NCBI GenBank assembly: GCA_948144175.1
Contig: CANXME010002122.1
Location: 317,501 to 381,500 of the forward strand
Length of the DNA stretch: 64,000 bases
Source of the DNA: Closterium sp. NIES-65
Lineage: Eukaryota > Streptophyta > Zygnematophyceae > Desmidiales > Closteriaceae
Reading direction: 5' to 3'
The position numbers and the translations under genes were made by a program. This document shows positions 54,402 to 64,000 of this stretch, one piece after another. Below the pieces are notes generated by a model. It was not told the DNA's origin and ran no database searches. It saw nothing but the letters and a program-made list of their open reading frames with translations. Positions within the stretch are counted from its first letter, which is position 1; each line of letters begins with the position of its first letter.

Positions 54402-57400
54402 CTAGTTCATGCTCATTCCACTCATCCGTACACAACGCCAATGAGACTCATCCGCAAGCCTCTTGGTGAGGAAGTCTGCTGGCTGCTGGTGAGTCTTGAT
54501 GAAGATCGGATTCACCGTCCCCCTCTTCACCTCCTTACGCAGCCAGTGCCACTTGATACGCATGTGCTTATTCAGCCCATGAAGCACAGCGTTCCTGGCC
54601 ATCCCAAGAGCTCCCTTGCTATCACAAAACAGCGGCGTAGCAACCTTTTGCTCCTGGCCAATCTCCTCTAACAGCCTCCTCAGCCAAATCACCTCCTTCA
54701 CCCCATGGAACATCGCCATGTACTCTGATTCCACAGAAGAGAGTGCTGTCTCCGTCTGCTTCTTTGACCTCCAACTAACAGGTCCTCCTCCAACTACGCA
54801 GATGTATCCTCCCACAGATGAGGAATCCACCTTCTCAGAGGCCCACGTAGCATCGGTAAAGCAAGTGAGAAAAATCTTGCCTTCTCCAAGCCGCTCCCCC
54901 TTCTCTTTCAGCACCTCAACCCCTTTCTGCTTCACCTGTGCAGATGCAGAGTATTGAACTCCAATGCTTGGGTGAGAGTTCAGATACTTTACCACACGCT
55001 CAGCTGCATCCACCTGCTCCTCTGATGGATTCTGCACCACCCTAGCCAGCTGCCCAACCGAGAAAGAGATGTCGGGCCTCGTGTGAACTGCTGCATACAA
55101 GAGGCTGCCCACCAAGGACTGAAATTGCTGCTGCTCCTTGGCTTCAACCCCTTGATCCTCTGCAGCTTTCACAAGCTTGAATTTTGCTGGCAGGGGAGTC
55201 GCAACCTTGCACTCATTCTCAATCATATACTTCTCCCCAAGCTCCTTGATGAACTTCTCCTGGTGCAGCTTCAACCACCTGTGATCCAGATCCCTCTCCA
55301 CGTGCATCCCGAGGTAGTACTTTACCTCCCCAAGGTTCTTGCACTTGAAGTTCTCCATCAACCGCTGCTGCACCTTCTGGATCTCCTTCATGCTGCTGCT
55401 AAAGAGAAGAATGTCGTCCACATAGACCAGAAACATCACCACCTTCTCCCCCTCCCCCTTGAGAAAGAGGCTCTCATCACAGCTGCTGGTCCTGAATCCC
55501 ATCTCCTCTAAAACAGCTGCCAACTTCTGGTACCAGCAGCGTGGCGCCTGCTTCAAACCGTAGATGAACTTTTTCAGCTTGCACACCCTGCCCGTACCAT
55601 CCTCATACCCAGGTGGTTGCGTCATGAACACCTCCTCCTCTAAAATCCCATTGAGGAACGCCGTTGATATATCCATCTGAATGATGAATTTCCCACTAAC
55701 GGTTGCATCTGCCAACAAGACACGGAGGGTAGGGGGTTTGGCAGTGGGAGCAAAGATCTCATTGAAGTCCCGCTTCTCCTTCTGCATAAACCCCTTAGCC
55801 ACCAGCCTACTCTTGTAGATGGTGACCTGTCCCTTGTCATCGGTCTTGATCCTTAGCACCCACTTGCACTGTACGGCTTTCTTCCCCTCAGGCAGCACCA
55901 CCAGCTCCCATGTCCCATTCTCTAGCAGGCTCTGGTACTCAGCATCCCTGGAAACCAGCCACTTCTCCCTATCTGGTCCAGCTAATGCCTCCTCCATGCT
56001 TGGTGGTTCCTCTGGTGCAGGGGCAAGAAAACAGTAGGCAGGTTCATCCTCCTCATCCAGATCATAGCCATGCGGTAGAATCAGCAATGCCTCCTCGGTC
56101 CCAAGCTGCTGCTCCGCTACATCAGCTCCTGCCGTCAGCTTCTTAGTGGCCATACGGGTACGTCCTGGCCTTGAGACGGGTGTCTTCCATCCCCTCATAA
56201 CAACACCCTTCAGCTTCTTAGTTTTTCCTTGCTGCTGCTCTCCTCCCTCGGATCCAGCAGCTCCACTAGTGCTACCGCTAGTCTCCACACCATCACCTTC
56301 ACCAGCAGGTGCCTCCTGCACCTTCTCTCCATCACCAACCTCTGCAGCTGCCTCCTCTCCCTCCTCCCACACACTAGGAGTCAGGTCCAGCTGCATGGTG
56401 ATCTGCTCCATCTGCTGGGACATCCTGGCCTCTGGCTGTTTCTCCCAGCTCCGATACATCATGCCCTCAACAAACTTCACATCCCTGCTGTCAAACAACA
56501 CACCCTTGGAAGGTTCCCACAGCAGCCATCCCTTGCTCTCAGCAGCCAGCCCCAAATGCACACACCAGATTGCACTCGCCCCCAACTTACTGCGGTAGGT
56601 CTTGGGGACATGGGCGACTGCCATGCAACCGAACACCCTCAGCATGTCCACCGGCGGCTTCCTCCCAAGCCACCTCTCCAACGGCACCCACGAGTCATCC
56701 CCAACCTTTGTGAGTACCCTGTTCCTAGCTACGGTAGCGTGCCGAACAGCATGGGGCCACATGGAGTTGCCCAGCCCAGATTCTATAAGCAGCGCCCTAG
56801 CTGTCTCCAGAATTGTCCGGTTCGCCCGTTCTGCTACACCGTTAGACTGTGGAGTGTAAGCCGTGGTCAGCTCCCTCTGGATGCCCTGCTTCTTGAGCCA
56901 GGCCGTCATCTCAGCTCCAAGGAACTCACCACCCCGATCTGTCCTAATCCGTTTTACCACACACTCCGCTTGCTTCTCCACTAACGGCAGCCAATCGTCC
57001 CGAATCGTAGAGGCGGCGTAATCTTTCTGCTTCAGTGGATACGCCCACATTAGCCTGCTCCAGTCATCCACTATGGTTAGGAAGTACCGCCCCCCCTTGT
57101 GCCCTTGCACCGGCACCGGCCCCACCAAGTCCATGTGGACCAGCTCCAACGGCTTTTTGCTCCTGCCAGCCACACTATGGAAGGGAAAACGGGTGAACTT
57201 TGAAAGGAGGCAAATTTCACAGTTATCATCGGGTGGTTGTCCGTTCAGCTTCAAGCCCTTTACAGCTCCATCCTTCTCCAGCTGCTTCAGCAAAGGCATT
57301 GCCACATGCCCCAAACGTCGGTGTGCAGTTGCCCAATCCGTCTCCCCAGATCTGGCCGACACTTTCACACCAACCCCTCCAACGGCATTGCACTCCCCCT

Positions 57401-58982
57401 GGGATGCAGACCCCTCTCCAGCCTGCCCCCCACCATGCCACGCCAATGCCAGCAGCTGCCACATGGATCTGTACACGTCCGTACTCTCGTGCAGATCCCA
57501 AAGCACCCGATTGCCCAGCTGCCCCTTGTAACTGCGTGCCCCATCCGTGCTAGTGCTTACCCCAGCCTTGCCAAGCTTACGGAGGGAGATGAGGTTGGCC
57601 TTGAGTTCAGGAACAAGGAGAACGTCGTGCAGCACCACCGGTTTGCCATCCGCTCCCTTAAACGCAACTCGTCCCGCACCAGCCACCTTCAGCGCGTGTC
57701 CAGAGGCAGAGCACACCTCGTTAATCGGTGCAGCTTGTACGTGGTCCAGCAGGTCTTTTCGCGGCGTCATTGTCCAAGCAGCGCCCGTGTCCAACACCCA
57801 ATAGTCCAGGGGGTGCAGCTCTGCTCCAACCTTAGCAGAGGCGTCTCCTTGCTCCCCCTTGTCTCCCATATGGAAGAATTGGCCCGCGGTGCGCTCCTTC
57901 TTCTTCTCCGCACCGCCGTTGCCCTTCGGGTTGTTGTCGGACGAATCAGCGACCATGTTCGCGCCGTTTTTCTGGTTCCTCCGGGCGCTGCCATCCTGGT
58001 GACGATTCTGGGGGGTCCATCCATCGGGTTTCTTATAGCACAAAAACCAGGGGTGCCCCTCCTTCTCACAATACCAGCAACTCCCTTTCATTTTGCCACC
58101 TGCACCCGACTTGCCCCCACGTCCAGATTTCGCACCGCGACCCCACCCGGTACCTCCTTGTTGGTCGTTGGAGTCGTCGTCCTTCTTTGCACCGCGTCCA
58201 GCACCACCAAAGCCACGTCCTCTGCCACGTCGGCTCCCTTGCATCCCGTAGCCGCTGCTGCCGTCGTCTCCACCCCTCAGCTGACGGCGACGGAAGTCCT
58301 CCTCTAGAATCTTTGTCCGCACCCACTCGAGTGTCCACGAGCTCTGGTTCTGCGGCAGGCTCAATCCGCTCGTGAATTGAAGCCACGATTCCGGCAGCAG
58401 CGAGAGCATCTTCAGGCACTTGGTCTGCTCCGGGTAGGTGATTCCCGCGGTCGCCAACTTCGCGTAGAGGTCGCGCAATTTGTCCAGGACAGGTTGCACC
58501 GGCTGTCCCTCGCTCGGGCGCAACGCGGACAGCTCCCTCTCCAGCATCAATGTTGCAACAACGGAGGTTGGGGCGTGCAGCTCCTTCAACACGGTCCACG
58601 CCTTCGGACCGCACTCAACCTCCGGCAGCAGGTGCATGACGTGGTGACGCTGGTTCAGCTCCAAACTCTGCGACATCAAGTAGTAGCCAGCCGAGGCGCG
58701 CTTGTCCCAATCTTCCTGAAGGGCGGGGTCACTCGGTCTAGGCTCCTCCCCAATCATTAGTTTCAGCAAACCGATCTGACGGAAATAGAGTTGCATTTTC
58801 CAGGCCCAATCATCATAGCCCTCACCATTGAACTTCTCGACGGTGAAGTTTTTCAGCACCTCCTTGATCAGCGAGCCCTGGCTTGTTCGCGCTCCCCTTG
58901 GCGCAGAAACACCAGAATCTTGGCTGCCGCTACGATCTTGGGCTGAAGATTCACCAGCTACCGCCGAGGTGTTGCCCGCCAT
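54402..58982 (-). CDS. Copia-3f Gag-Pol polyprotein (1526 aa), complete
   Basis: One uninterrupted frame from ATG 58980-58982, the first ATG after the PBS, to TAG 54402-54404. Gag capsid-like domain about residues 40-235, then a Gly/Arg-rich basic stretch (240-300) and zinc knuckle C302, C305, H310, C315. Aspartic protease box LDTGAAW with Asp398. Integrase zinc site H554, H559, C588, C591; catalytic D618, D682, E718 with exactly 35 residues between the last two. Acidic Ser/Gly-rich linker 860-920. Reverse transcriptase about 1020-1260 with IQMDISTAFLNG (Asp1104) and YVDD at 1187-1190. RNase H about 1370-1510 with D1377, the ESEY motif near 1418-1421, D1454 and the terminal ADFLTK motif. All catalytic residues are present. 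Gag and Pol share one frame, so their ratio must be set by processing or splicing; no frameshift site is needed. Confidence 0.96.
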   Translation of the reverse strand: MAGNTSAVAGESSAQDRSGSQDSGVSAPRGARTSQGSLIKEVLKNFTVEKFNGEGYDDWAWKMQLYFRQIGLLKLMIGEEPRPSDPALQEDWDKRASAGYYLMSQSLELNQRHHVMHLLPEVECGPKAWTVLKELHAPTSVVATLMLERELSALRPSEGQPVQPVLDKLRDLYAKLATAGITYPEQTKCLKMLSLLPESWLQFTSGLSLPQNQSSWTLEWVRTKILEEDFRRRQLRGGDDGSSGYGMQGSRRGRGRGFGGAGRGAKKDDDSNDQQGGTGWGRGAKSGRGGKSGAGGKMKGSCWYCEKEGHPWFLCYKKPDGWTPQNRHQDGSARRNQKNGANMVADSSDNNPKGNGGAEKKKERTAGQFFHMGDKGEQGDASAKVGAELHPLDYWVLDTGAAWTMTPRKDLLDHVQAAPINEVCSASGHALKVAGAGRVAFKGADGKPVVLHDVLLVPELKANLISLRKLGKAGVSTSTDGARSYKGQLGNRVLWDLHESTDVYRSMWQLLALAWHGGGQAGEGSASQGECNAVGGVGVKVSARSGETDWATAHRRLGHVAMPLLKQLEKDGAVKGLKLNGQPPDDNCEICLLSKFTRFPFHSVAGRSKKPLELVHMDLVGPVPVQGHKGGRYFLTIVDDWSRLMWAYPLKQKDYAASTIRDDWLPLVEKQAECVVKRIRTDRGGEFLGAEMTAWLKKQGIQRELTTAYTPQSNGVAERANRTILETARALLIESGLGNSMWPHAVRHATVARNRVLTKVGDDSWVPLERWLGRKPPVDMLRVFGCMAVAHVPKTYRSKLGASAIWCVHLGLAAESKGWLLWEPSKGVLFDSRDVKFVEGMMYRSWEKQPEARMSQQMEQITMQLDLTPSVWEEGEEAAAEVGDGEKVQEAPAGEGDGVETSGSTSGAAGSEGGEQQQGKTKKLKGVVMRGWKTPVSRPGRTRMATKKLTAGADVAEQQLGTEEALLILPHGYDLDEEDEPAYCFLAPAPEEPPSMEEALAGPDREKWLVSRDAEYQSLLENGTWELVVLPEGKKAVQCKWVLRIKTDDKGQVTIYKSRLVAKGFMQKEKRDFNEIFAPTAKPPTLRVLLADATVSGKFIIQMDISTAFLNGILEEEVFMTQPPGYEDGTGRVCKLKKFIYGLKQAPRCWYQKLAAVLEEMGFRTSSCDESLFLKGEGEKVVMFLVYVDDILLFSSSMKEIQKVQQRLMENFKCKNLGEVKYYLGMHVERDLDHRWLKLHQEKFIKELGEKYMIENECKVATPLPAKFKLVKAAEDQGVEAKEQQQFQSLVGSLLYAAVHTRPDISFSVGQLARVVQNPSEEQVDAAERVVKYLNSHPSIGVQYSASAQVKQKGVEVLKEKGERLGEGKIFLTCFTDATWASEKVDSSSVGGYICVVGGGPVSWRSKKQTETALSSVESEYMAMFHGVKEVIWLRRLLEEIGQEQKVATPLFCDSKGALGMARNAVLHGLNKHMRIKWHWLRKEVKRGTVNPIFIKTHQQPADFLTKRLADESHWRCVRMSGMSMN

Positions 58983-59013
58983 AGCTACCTATAACGAGGA
59001 TCACTATAACGCG

Positions 59014-59025
59014 GCTCTGATACCA
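59014..59025 (-). other. Copia-3f primer-binding site (initiator-Met tRNA)
   Basis: GCTCTGATACCA on the + strand, exact complement of TGGTATCAGAGC, three bases from the LTR edge at 59029. Confidence 0.92.
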
Positions 59026-59028
59026 GCT

Positions 59029-60121
59029 TGTTGGTGCAAAGGCCTAATAAACTCAAGCTATTAAGACTTTATCAGACTTAAAACCTCTCCTCGGGTTCAC
59101 CTCCAAGGGTCCTTGGGTGCCTGGTACAAGACCAGCCCCTATCCTCGGGTCCGAGTTTGTAGAGAGAGGGATCAAGAGGGACTTAGTCAAAACAGCAAGA
59201 GTACCTTGAACGTCGCGCAGCGTATCGTGAAGACCATCGATCGGATTAAGCTGAGAATTTCCTATATCGAAGCTCACTCTAAGAGCTTTAAAATAAGCCA
59301 AGTTGACTCGCGAAAAGTTCTGCCATTACAAAGTTATGGCTCGGACAGCGTTAGCCTAGCGTTGGAGTGCTAGCATACTAGCGTTGACTCGGGTAGTATT
59401 CCGCCGTCGCACCGTGTAGAAAGGAAATTCCAGCAAGGAAGGAATTCGCTTGAATCAATTTAACTATATTCAGGTACAAACAGAGAAGGAATATATAATC
59501 CTAGCTAGCAAGGACCTTGGGAATCAACCTGGGAAGAACCAGGGATGATCCCAAATAATTCCAAGCAACAGAACCAACCTGGCTGGACAAAACAGCAGGT
59601 GGTAGGTTGGTAAACAACCTCTGGTTCTGTTTTTCCAACCTGGGAAAATAACAACCAGGTTCAGGTCCTAAAAACAGAACCTGTTTTGTCTTTGCCCAAC
59701 CAGCCAAATGCTGGTTCCGCTGGTTTCCCCTGGCCCTGTAGCATGCAGATACAGACAAACAACATCCAACCTTCACCTAAATTGTACCTCTATAGTGCCT
59801 GCCCTGCTACACTATAGTCAACCAAACAAAACAGTACAATTTCGAGTTGGATAGAACTGAATCTGCACAATCAATTCAACCGAACTGCAAAGCTTCCATC
59901 TTGGGTTCCTTTGCGAGCTCGTCCTTTCTGCTTGTACTATTCATAGCGCGTACAATGTTGTGCCGAAGCGCATAATGCGCGAGTACCTGCAAATGCTTCA
60001 AGCAAAAATTGCGAAAGCAAACAAACACACCAACATTCCATTCACACCCAAATGCATTCGCACACGCACACTCATACAAACAGACGGCAGGATGTCGTGC
60101 AATGTGAATTTGCACCCAACA
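59029..60121 (-). repeat. 5' LTR of Copia-3f
   Basis: 1093 bp, matching 53267-54359 with about six substitutions seen by eye, for example GGGTTC for GGGGTC and GTGAAG for GTGCAG. The right flank is the TSD CAAAT. Confidence 0.95.
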
Positions 60122-60126
60122 CAAAT

Positions 60127-60542
60127 TCCTCCCTTCCTGGAATTTCGTTTCTATGCGGTGCGACGGCGGAATGCTACCCGAGTTAACGCTAGTACGCTAG
60201 CACTCCAACGCTAGGCAAACACTGTTCGAGCCATAAGTTTGTAATGGCAGAACTTTTCGCGAGGCAACTTGGCGTATTTTAAAGCTCTTGGAGTGAGTGA
60301 GCTTCGATATAGAAAAATTCCAGCTTTATCCGATCGCCGGTCTGCACGATATGCTGCGCGACGTTCAAGGTACTCTTGTTATTTTGACTAAGTCCCTCTT
60401 GATCCCTCTCTCTACAATCTCGGATCCGAGGATAGGGGCTGGTCTTGTACCAGGCACCCAAGGACCCTTGGAGGTGACCCTGAGGGGAGGTTTTAAGTTT
60501 GATAAAGTCTTAATAGCTTGAGTTTATTAGGCCCTTACACCA
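60127..60542 (+). repeat. 3' LTR of Copia-3d, second part
   Basis: Continues the LTR cut at 53266 (TCCTCCCTTCCTGGAATTTC to GGCCCTTACACCAA). The last two bases expected (CA) are missing at the junction with Gypsy-1, so a small deletion or recombination marks this edge. Confidence 0.85.
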
Positions 60543-61274
60543 ATTGTGAGTGCCGAGGGCGTACACGTGGACCTGCGGAAGATTGAAGCCGTTAAAAAGT
60601 GGAAAGTACTTTAGAACGTGAAAAAGTTGCAGCAGTTTCTAGGCTTTGCCAACTATTACAACAGTTCTTTCACGTTTTTACGTTCCTGTGGAAGGTTCGT
60701 GCCGCAGTACGCTAAGATAGCAGCGACATTGACCGACCTACTGAAAAAGAATACGCCCTACAAGTGGGATACTCTTCATCTGCAAGCCATGGAGCGGCTA
60801 CAGATAGCAGTGACCACAGCGCCAGTTTTCATCCTACCAGAACTTGAGAAAGACTACGTCGTTGAAGCAGACCCTAGTGACCAGGCAGTCGGAGCAGTAC
60901 TGATGCAAGATCACGGGAACGGTTTACAGCCTATCGCCTACCTCAGTAAAAAGCTACACGGAGCAAAACTAAACTACCCCATCCATGACAAGGAAGCCTT
61001 AGCGATAGTTAGTGCCTTCAAGGCGTGGAGATGTTACCTAGGGGGAGCCAAGAGTACAGTTTACACTGACGACTGCAGTCTCAAATACATGAAATCACAG
61101 CCGACACTCTCGCGGCGACAAGTGCGGTGGATAGACTTCCTGGAAACACACTTCCACTATGACATCGTCTACAAGCCCGGACTACACAACAAGGCAGACG
61201 CGCTGAGCCGCCCCGAACATGTAGCAGGTATCCAGCTCGACGGGATAAACCCTGTGCTCAATGGTCTATTTTAA
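60543..61274 (+). pseudogene. Gypsy-1 RT C-terminus and RNase H
   Basis: Resumes at VSAEGVHVDLRKIEAVKKW, the end of a Ty3/gypsy RT, with a stop near 60612. Then VKKLQQFLGFANYYNSSF (connection) leads into RNase H: VVEADPSDQAVGAVLMQDHG (Asp), LNYPIHDKEALAIVSAFKAW (Glu), STVYTDDCSLKYM (Asp), HNKADALSRPEHV (Asp). The four acidic residues of RNase H are present. The catalytic part of RT and the protease are missing upstream. Frame ends at 61274. Confidence 0.87.
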
Positions 61275-61956
61275 CATGGATACTCCGTGGACGCAAAGTT
61301 CGCTTATAATAACGCGTCACATACAGCCACAGGGAAAACTCCTTTCTTCTTTCATTATGGACGGGAACCAGTCACAGCAGCCAACGACACCAGAACACGT
61401 CCAAGCCGCACATGATTTTCTCACCATCATGCAGCAGATATGGGAGAAGACTCAGCGACGTCTCACCACGATGCAGAACTTCCAGAAGCAGTATGCCGAT
61501 CGCCAGCGACGTGATCACTCAGTAGCAGTTGGAGATCAGGTGTTTCTTGATACGCGCAACTTGAACGTGTCTCACCTACTTTCCAAACTCCAGCCTCCCT
61601 TCTATCGTCCTTTTCTCGTTGAGGCATTGGTGATACCAGTTACATTCCGCTTGGGCTTACCAGATACATAGAAGCTTCTCAACGCTTTTTATATTCAGCT
61701 ACTGAAACCCTACAAGGACCCCAACCAACAGTTTCAGGAACAGCAGCTACCACCATCACAACCTGTTCTCATACAAGATGAACCCGAGTATGAATTGGAG
61801 CGCGTTCTTACTCATCGGTGCCGCGGCGGCAAGACTCTCGAGTTCCTGATACGTTGGAAGGGATATGACCCCACTGAAGAAAGTTGGGTTGCAGAAGCTG
61901 ATATGAGAAATGCACAGCGTGCTCTCGAGGGTGTATCTCACGCAACCCAGCTTTGA
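61275..61956 (+). pseudogene. Gypsy-1 integrase C-terminus with chromodomain
   Basis: The zinc-binding and D,D-containing core is deleted. The remnant begins with FAYNNASHTATGKTPFFFHY (after the catalytic Glu), then QRRDHSVAVGDQVFLDTRNL (DNA-binding C-terminal fold), in frames broken near 61390 and 61670. It ends with a chromodomain at about 61789-61935: YELERVLTHRCRGGKTLEFL, RWKGYDPTEESWV. The stop TGA is at 61954-61956. A terminal chromodomain defines chromoviruses and is thought to steer insertion to heterochromatin. Confidence 0.85.
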
Positions 61957-61966
61957 GGGGGGGACA

Positions 61967-62336
61967 TGTTAGAGTACGACGGCTTATGCTGGCTTTGCTA
62001 GCTTGCCTGGATATTATTTTGCAATGTCTAGCTTGGATTTATGTTATCATGCATATATATGCTTGATTTCCTAGGTTGGGTGCATTCTTATCATTTATTA
62101 TAGTTATAGCACCGAACCAGGTTACGTATACTGAACTCAAGTATATTCGGTTTCCACCTAATTGCTTTTTACTGCATTCGGCAAGGTTCCGTTCAAAATG
62201 CTTCACGACCTTCAGAACATTTGCGTAGCACCTGAGTAATTAGCCTCATGTCGAGACCATATATAGCCTCATGTTGTACGCAGGTGGATCAATAAATTAC
62301 AACTCTCTTTTCTGAGCTCGATCCTATATCCTCACA
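61967..62336 (+). repeat. 3' LTR of Gypsy-1
   Basis: 370 bp, TGTTAGAGTACGACGG to ATCCTCACA, preceded by the polypurine run TTGAGGGGGGGACA and followed by the TSD GCTGT (62337-62341). Confidence 0.93.
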
Positions 62337-62341
62337 GCTGT

Positions 62342-62444
62342 AGTGGGTTAGCCTCTAGAGCAGCTGTCACTTCTGCAGCTGCTACTACTGCATGCGCTGC
62401 TGGTGCTGCTAAGCGCTCCTTCAATTGCTGCTAAGCGCACTGCT
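62342..62444 (+). other. short spacer between Gypsy-1 and Copia-3g
   Basis: About 100 bp with GCTGCT-type words that would read as Ala-rich in one + frame. This is the right flank of the Gypsy-1 insertion site. No feature was recognised. Confidence 0.4.
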
Positions 62445-64000
62445 TGTTGGTGTAAGGGCCTAATAAACTCAAGCTATTAAGACTTTATCAAACTTAAAAC
62501 CTCTCCTCGGGGTCACCTCCAAGGGTCCTTGGGTCCTGGTACAAGACCAGCCCCTATCCTCGAGAGAGGGATCAAGAGGGATTTAGTCACAATAGCAAGA
62601 GTACCTTGAACCTCGTGCAGCGTATCGTGTAGACCGTCGACCGGGTTAAGCTGATAATTTCCTATATCGAAGCTCACTTCAGGAGCTTTAAAATAAGCCA
62701 AGTTGTCTTGCGAAAAGTTCTGCCATTACAAAGTTATAGCTCGAACAACGTTTGCATAGCGTTGGAGTGCTAGTGTACTAGCGTTGACTCGTGTAGCATT
62801 CCGCCATCGCACCGCGTAGAAACAAAATTCCAGGAACGTAGGAACTTGCTTGAATCAAATTAACTATATTCAGGTACAAACAGAGAAGGAATATTTAGTT
62901 CTAGCTACCAAAGACCTTGGGAATCAACCCGGGAAGAACCACGGATGATCCCAAATAATTCCAAGCAACAGAACCAACGTGGCTGGACAAAATAGCAGGT
63001 GGTAGGTTGGTAAACAACCTCTGGTTCTGTTTTTCCAACCTGGGAAAACAACAACCAGGTTCAGGTCCTAAAAACAGAACCTGTTTTGTCTTTGCCCAAC
63101 CAGCCAAATGCTAGTTCCGCTGGTTTCCCTTGGCCCTGTAGCATGGAGATAGAGACAAACATCATCCAACCTTCACCTAAATTGTACCTCTATAGTGCCT
63201 GTCCTGCTACACTATAGTCAACCAAACAAAACAGTACAATTTCGAGCTGGAGAGAACTGAATCTGCACAATCAATTCAATCGAACCGCAAAGCTTCCATC
63301 TTAGGTTCCTTTGCGAGCTCGTCCTTTCTGCTTGTACTGTTCATAACACGTACAATGTTCTGCCGAAGCGCATAATACGCTAGTACCTGCAAATTCTTCA
63401 AGCGAAAATTGTGAAAGCAAACAAACATACAAACATTCCATTCAAACCCAAATGCATTCGCACACACAAACTCATAGAAACAGACGGCAAGATGTCGTGC
63501 AATGTGAATTTGCACCCAACACACTCGCCCTCAGCCTGCTGGCTGCATCCCCATCATTCCATACTAGTTCATGCACATTACACTGATCCGGACACAACGC
63601 CGATAAGGCTCATCAGCAAGCCTCTTGGTGAGGAAGTTTGCTAGCTGCTGGTGAGTCTTGATGTAGATCGGATTTTCTGTCCCCCTCTTCATCTCCTTAC
63701 GCAACCAGTGTCACCTGATACGCATGTGCTTGTTCAGCCCATGAAGCACATCGTTCCTGGCCATCCCAAGAGCTCCCTTGCTATCACAAAACAGCGGCGT
63801 AGCAACCTTTGGAACCTGGCCAATCTCCTCTAACAGCGTCCTCAGCCAAATCACTTCCTTCACCCCATGGAACATCGCCATGTACTCTGATTCCATGGAA
63901 GAGAGTGCTGTCTCCGTCTGCTTCTATGACCTCCAACTAACAGGTCCTCCTCCAACTACGCACATGTATCCTCCCACAGATGAGGAATCCTCCTTCTCAG
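62445..64000 (-). mobile_element. Copia-3g, 3' end of an element that leaves the window
   Basis: 3' LTR 62445-63531 (1087 bp, TGTTGGTGTAAGGGCC to TTGCACCCAACA), left flank CTGCT. The polypurine tract is altered (ACACTCGCCCTCAGCC complement). The RNase H frame (VESEYMAMFHGVKEVIWLRT, LFCDSKGALGMARNDVLHGL) runs to the window end on the - strand. A stop after NKHMRIR (about 63711) replaces the Trp of KWHW, so it is probably not functional. Confidence 0.88.

Larger units (their letters stand above)
53267..60121 (-). mobile_element. Copia-3f, intact Ty1/copia retrotransposon
   Basis: 6855 bp. LTRs 53267-54359 and 59029-60121 are both 1093 bp, with about six differences by eye. Perfect TSD CAAAT (53262-53266, 60122-60126) lies inside the 3' LTR of Copia-3d. 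PBS 59014-59025, a 31 bp leader, one open polyprotein frame and a polypurine tract next to the 3' LTR are all present. Every part needed for transposition is visible, so it may be active or only recently silenced. Confidence 0.95.
31411..62336 (+). mobile_element. Gypsy-1, Ty3/gypsy chromovirus split by about 27.5 kb of nested elements
   Basis: The outer limits are two 370 bp LTRs (31411-31780, 61967-62336) that share TACGACGGCTTATGCTGGCT. They are flanked by the identical 5 bp TSD GCTGT (31406-31410, 62337-62341). Internal parts in order are gag with a zinc knuckle, [nested Copia block 33066-60542], the RT end with RNase H, the integrase C-terminus with a chromodomain, a polypurine tract and the LTR. 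Protease, most of RT and the integrase core are missing, so deletions accompanied the nesting. The TSD shows that both halves belong to one insertion. Confidence 0.92.

Noticed and set aside
57237..58307. 356-codon + strand frame antisense to the Copia-3f gag region
   Set aside because: It lies wholly opposite the real coding frame and mirrors frames opposite the same region in 3b and 3e. Codon bias of the sense gene explains it.

Overview
This 64 kb window is eukaryotic DNA made almost entirely of transposable elements. I found no single-copy host gene, rRNA, tRNA or CRISPR array that I can support. Plant-type Ty1/copia elements whose primer-binding sites match initiator-Met tRNA, a Ty3/gypsy chromovirus with a chromodomain, a hAT-type MITE and a decayed LINE suggest a green-lineage genome (streptophyte alga or land plant). 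That placement is an inference; nothing here fixes the species. Names such as Copia-1, Copia-2a and Copia-3f are labels used only in this answer.

Layout. 1-6953: Copia-1 (+ strand), a decayed Ty1/copia element with about 436 bp LTRs. Its 5' LTR is split by a 656 bp hAT MITE with a perfect 8 bp target-site duplication (TSD). 7799-22319: three nested Copia-2 elements (- strand) with unusually short LTRs (128-144 bp). Copia-2c was entered by 2b, and 2b by 2a (12889-20319, near-perfect TSD). Copia-2 has a GC-rich tandem-repeat leader of about 1 kb and repeat-coded linkers between integrase and reverse transcriptase. 22320-24322: rearranged Copia-3 fragments. 24323-31405: a gag-like fragment, a decayed LINE 3' half, a pyrimidine tract, a GC-rich minisatellite, a dimeric ~115 bp tandem repeat, a 22-base C run and unassigned DNA.

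31411-62336: one Ty3/gypsy element, proven by matching 370 bp LTRs and a perfect GCTGT TSD at both ends. About 27.5 kb of other elements sits between its gag and its RT/RNase H remnant. They are Copia-3b, a + strand Copia-2d piece containing Copia-3c, and a + strand Copia-3d split twice, by Copia-3e (TSD AGTTG) and by Copia-3f (TSD CAAAT). 62445-64000: the start of Copia-3g, which runs out of the window.

Copia-3f (53267-60121) is structurally intact. It has near-identical 1093 bp LTRs, an exact TSD, a PBS, a polypurine tract and one uninterrupted 1526-codon gag-protease-integrase-RT-RNase H frame with all expected catalytic residues. It is the only element here that looks able to move on its own. 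All others carry stops, frameshifts or deletions. The TSDs give a relative history: Gypsy-1 came before the Copia-3d/2d material inside it, and 3e and 3f came after 3d. No new host system was recognised. The most unusual signals are a U5-PBS-leader read-through at the end of Copia-3e, a conserved cluster of three perfect hairpins in the Copia-3 LTRs, and the repetitive leader of the short-LTR Copia-2 family.
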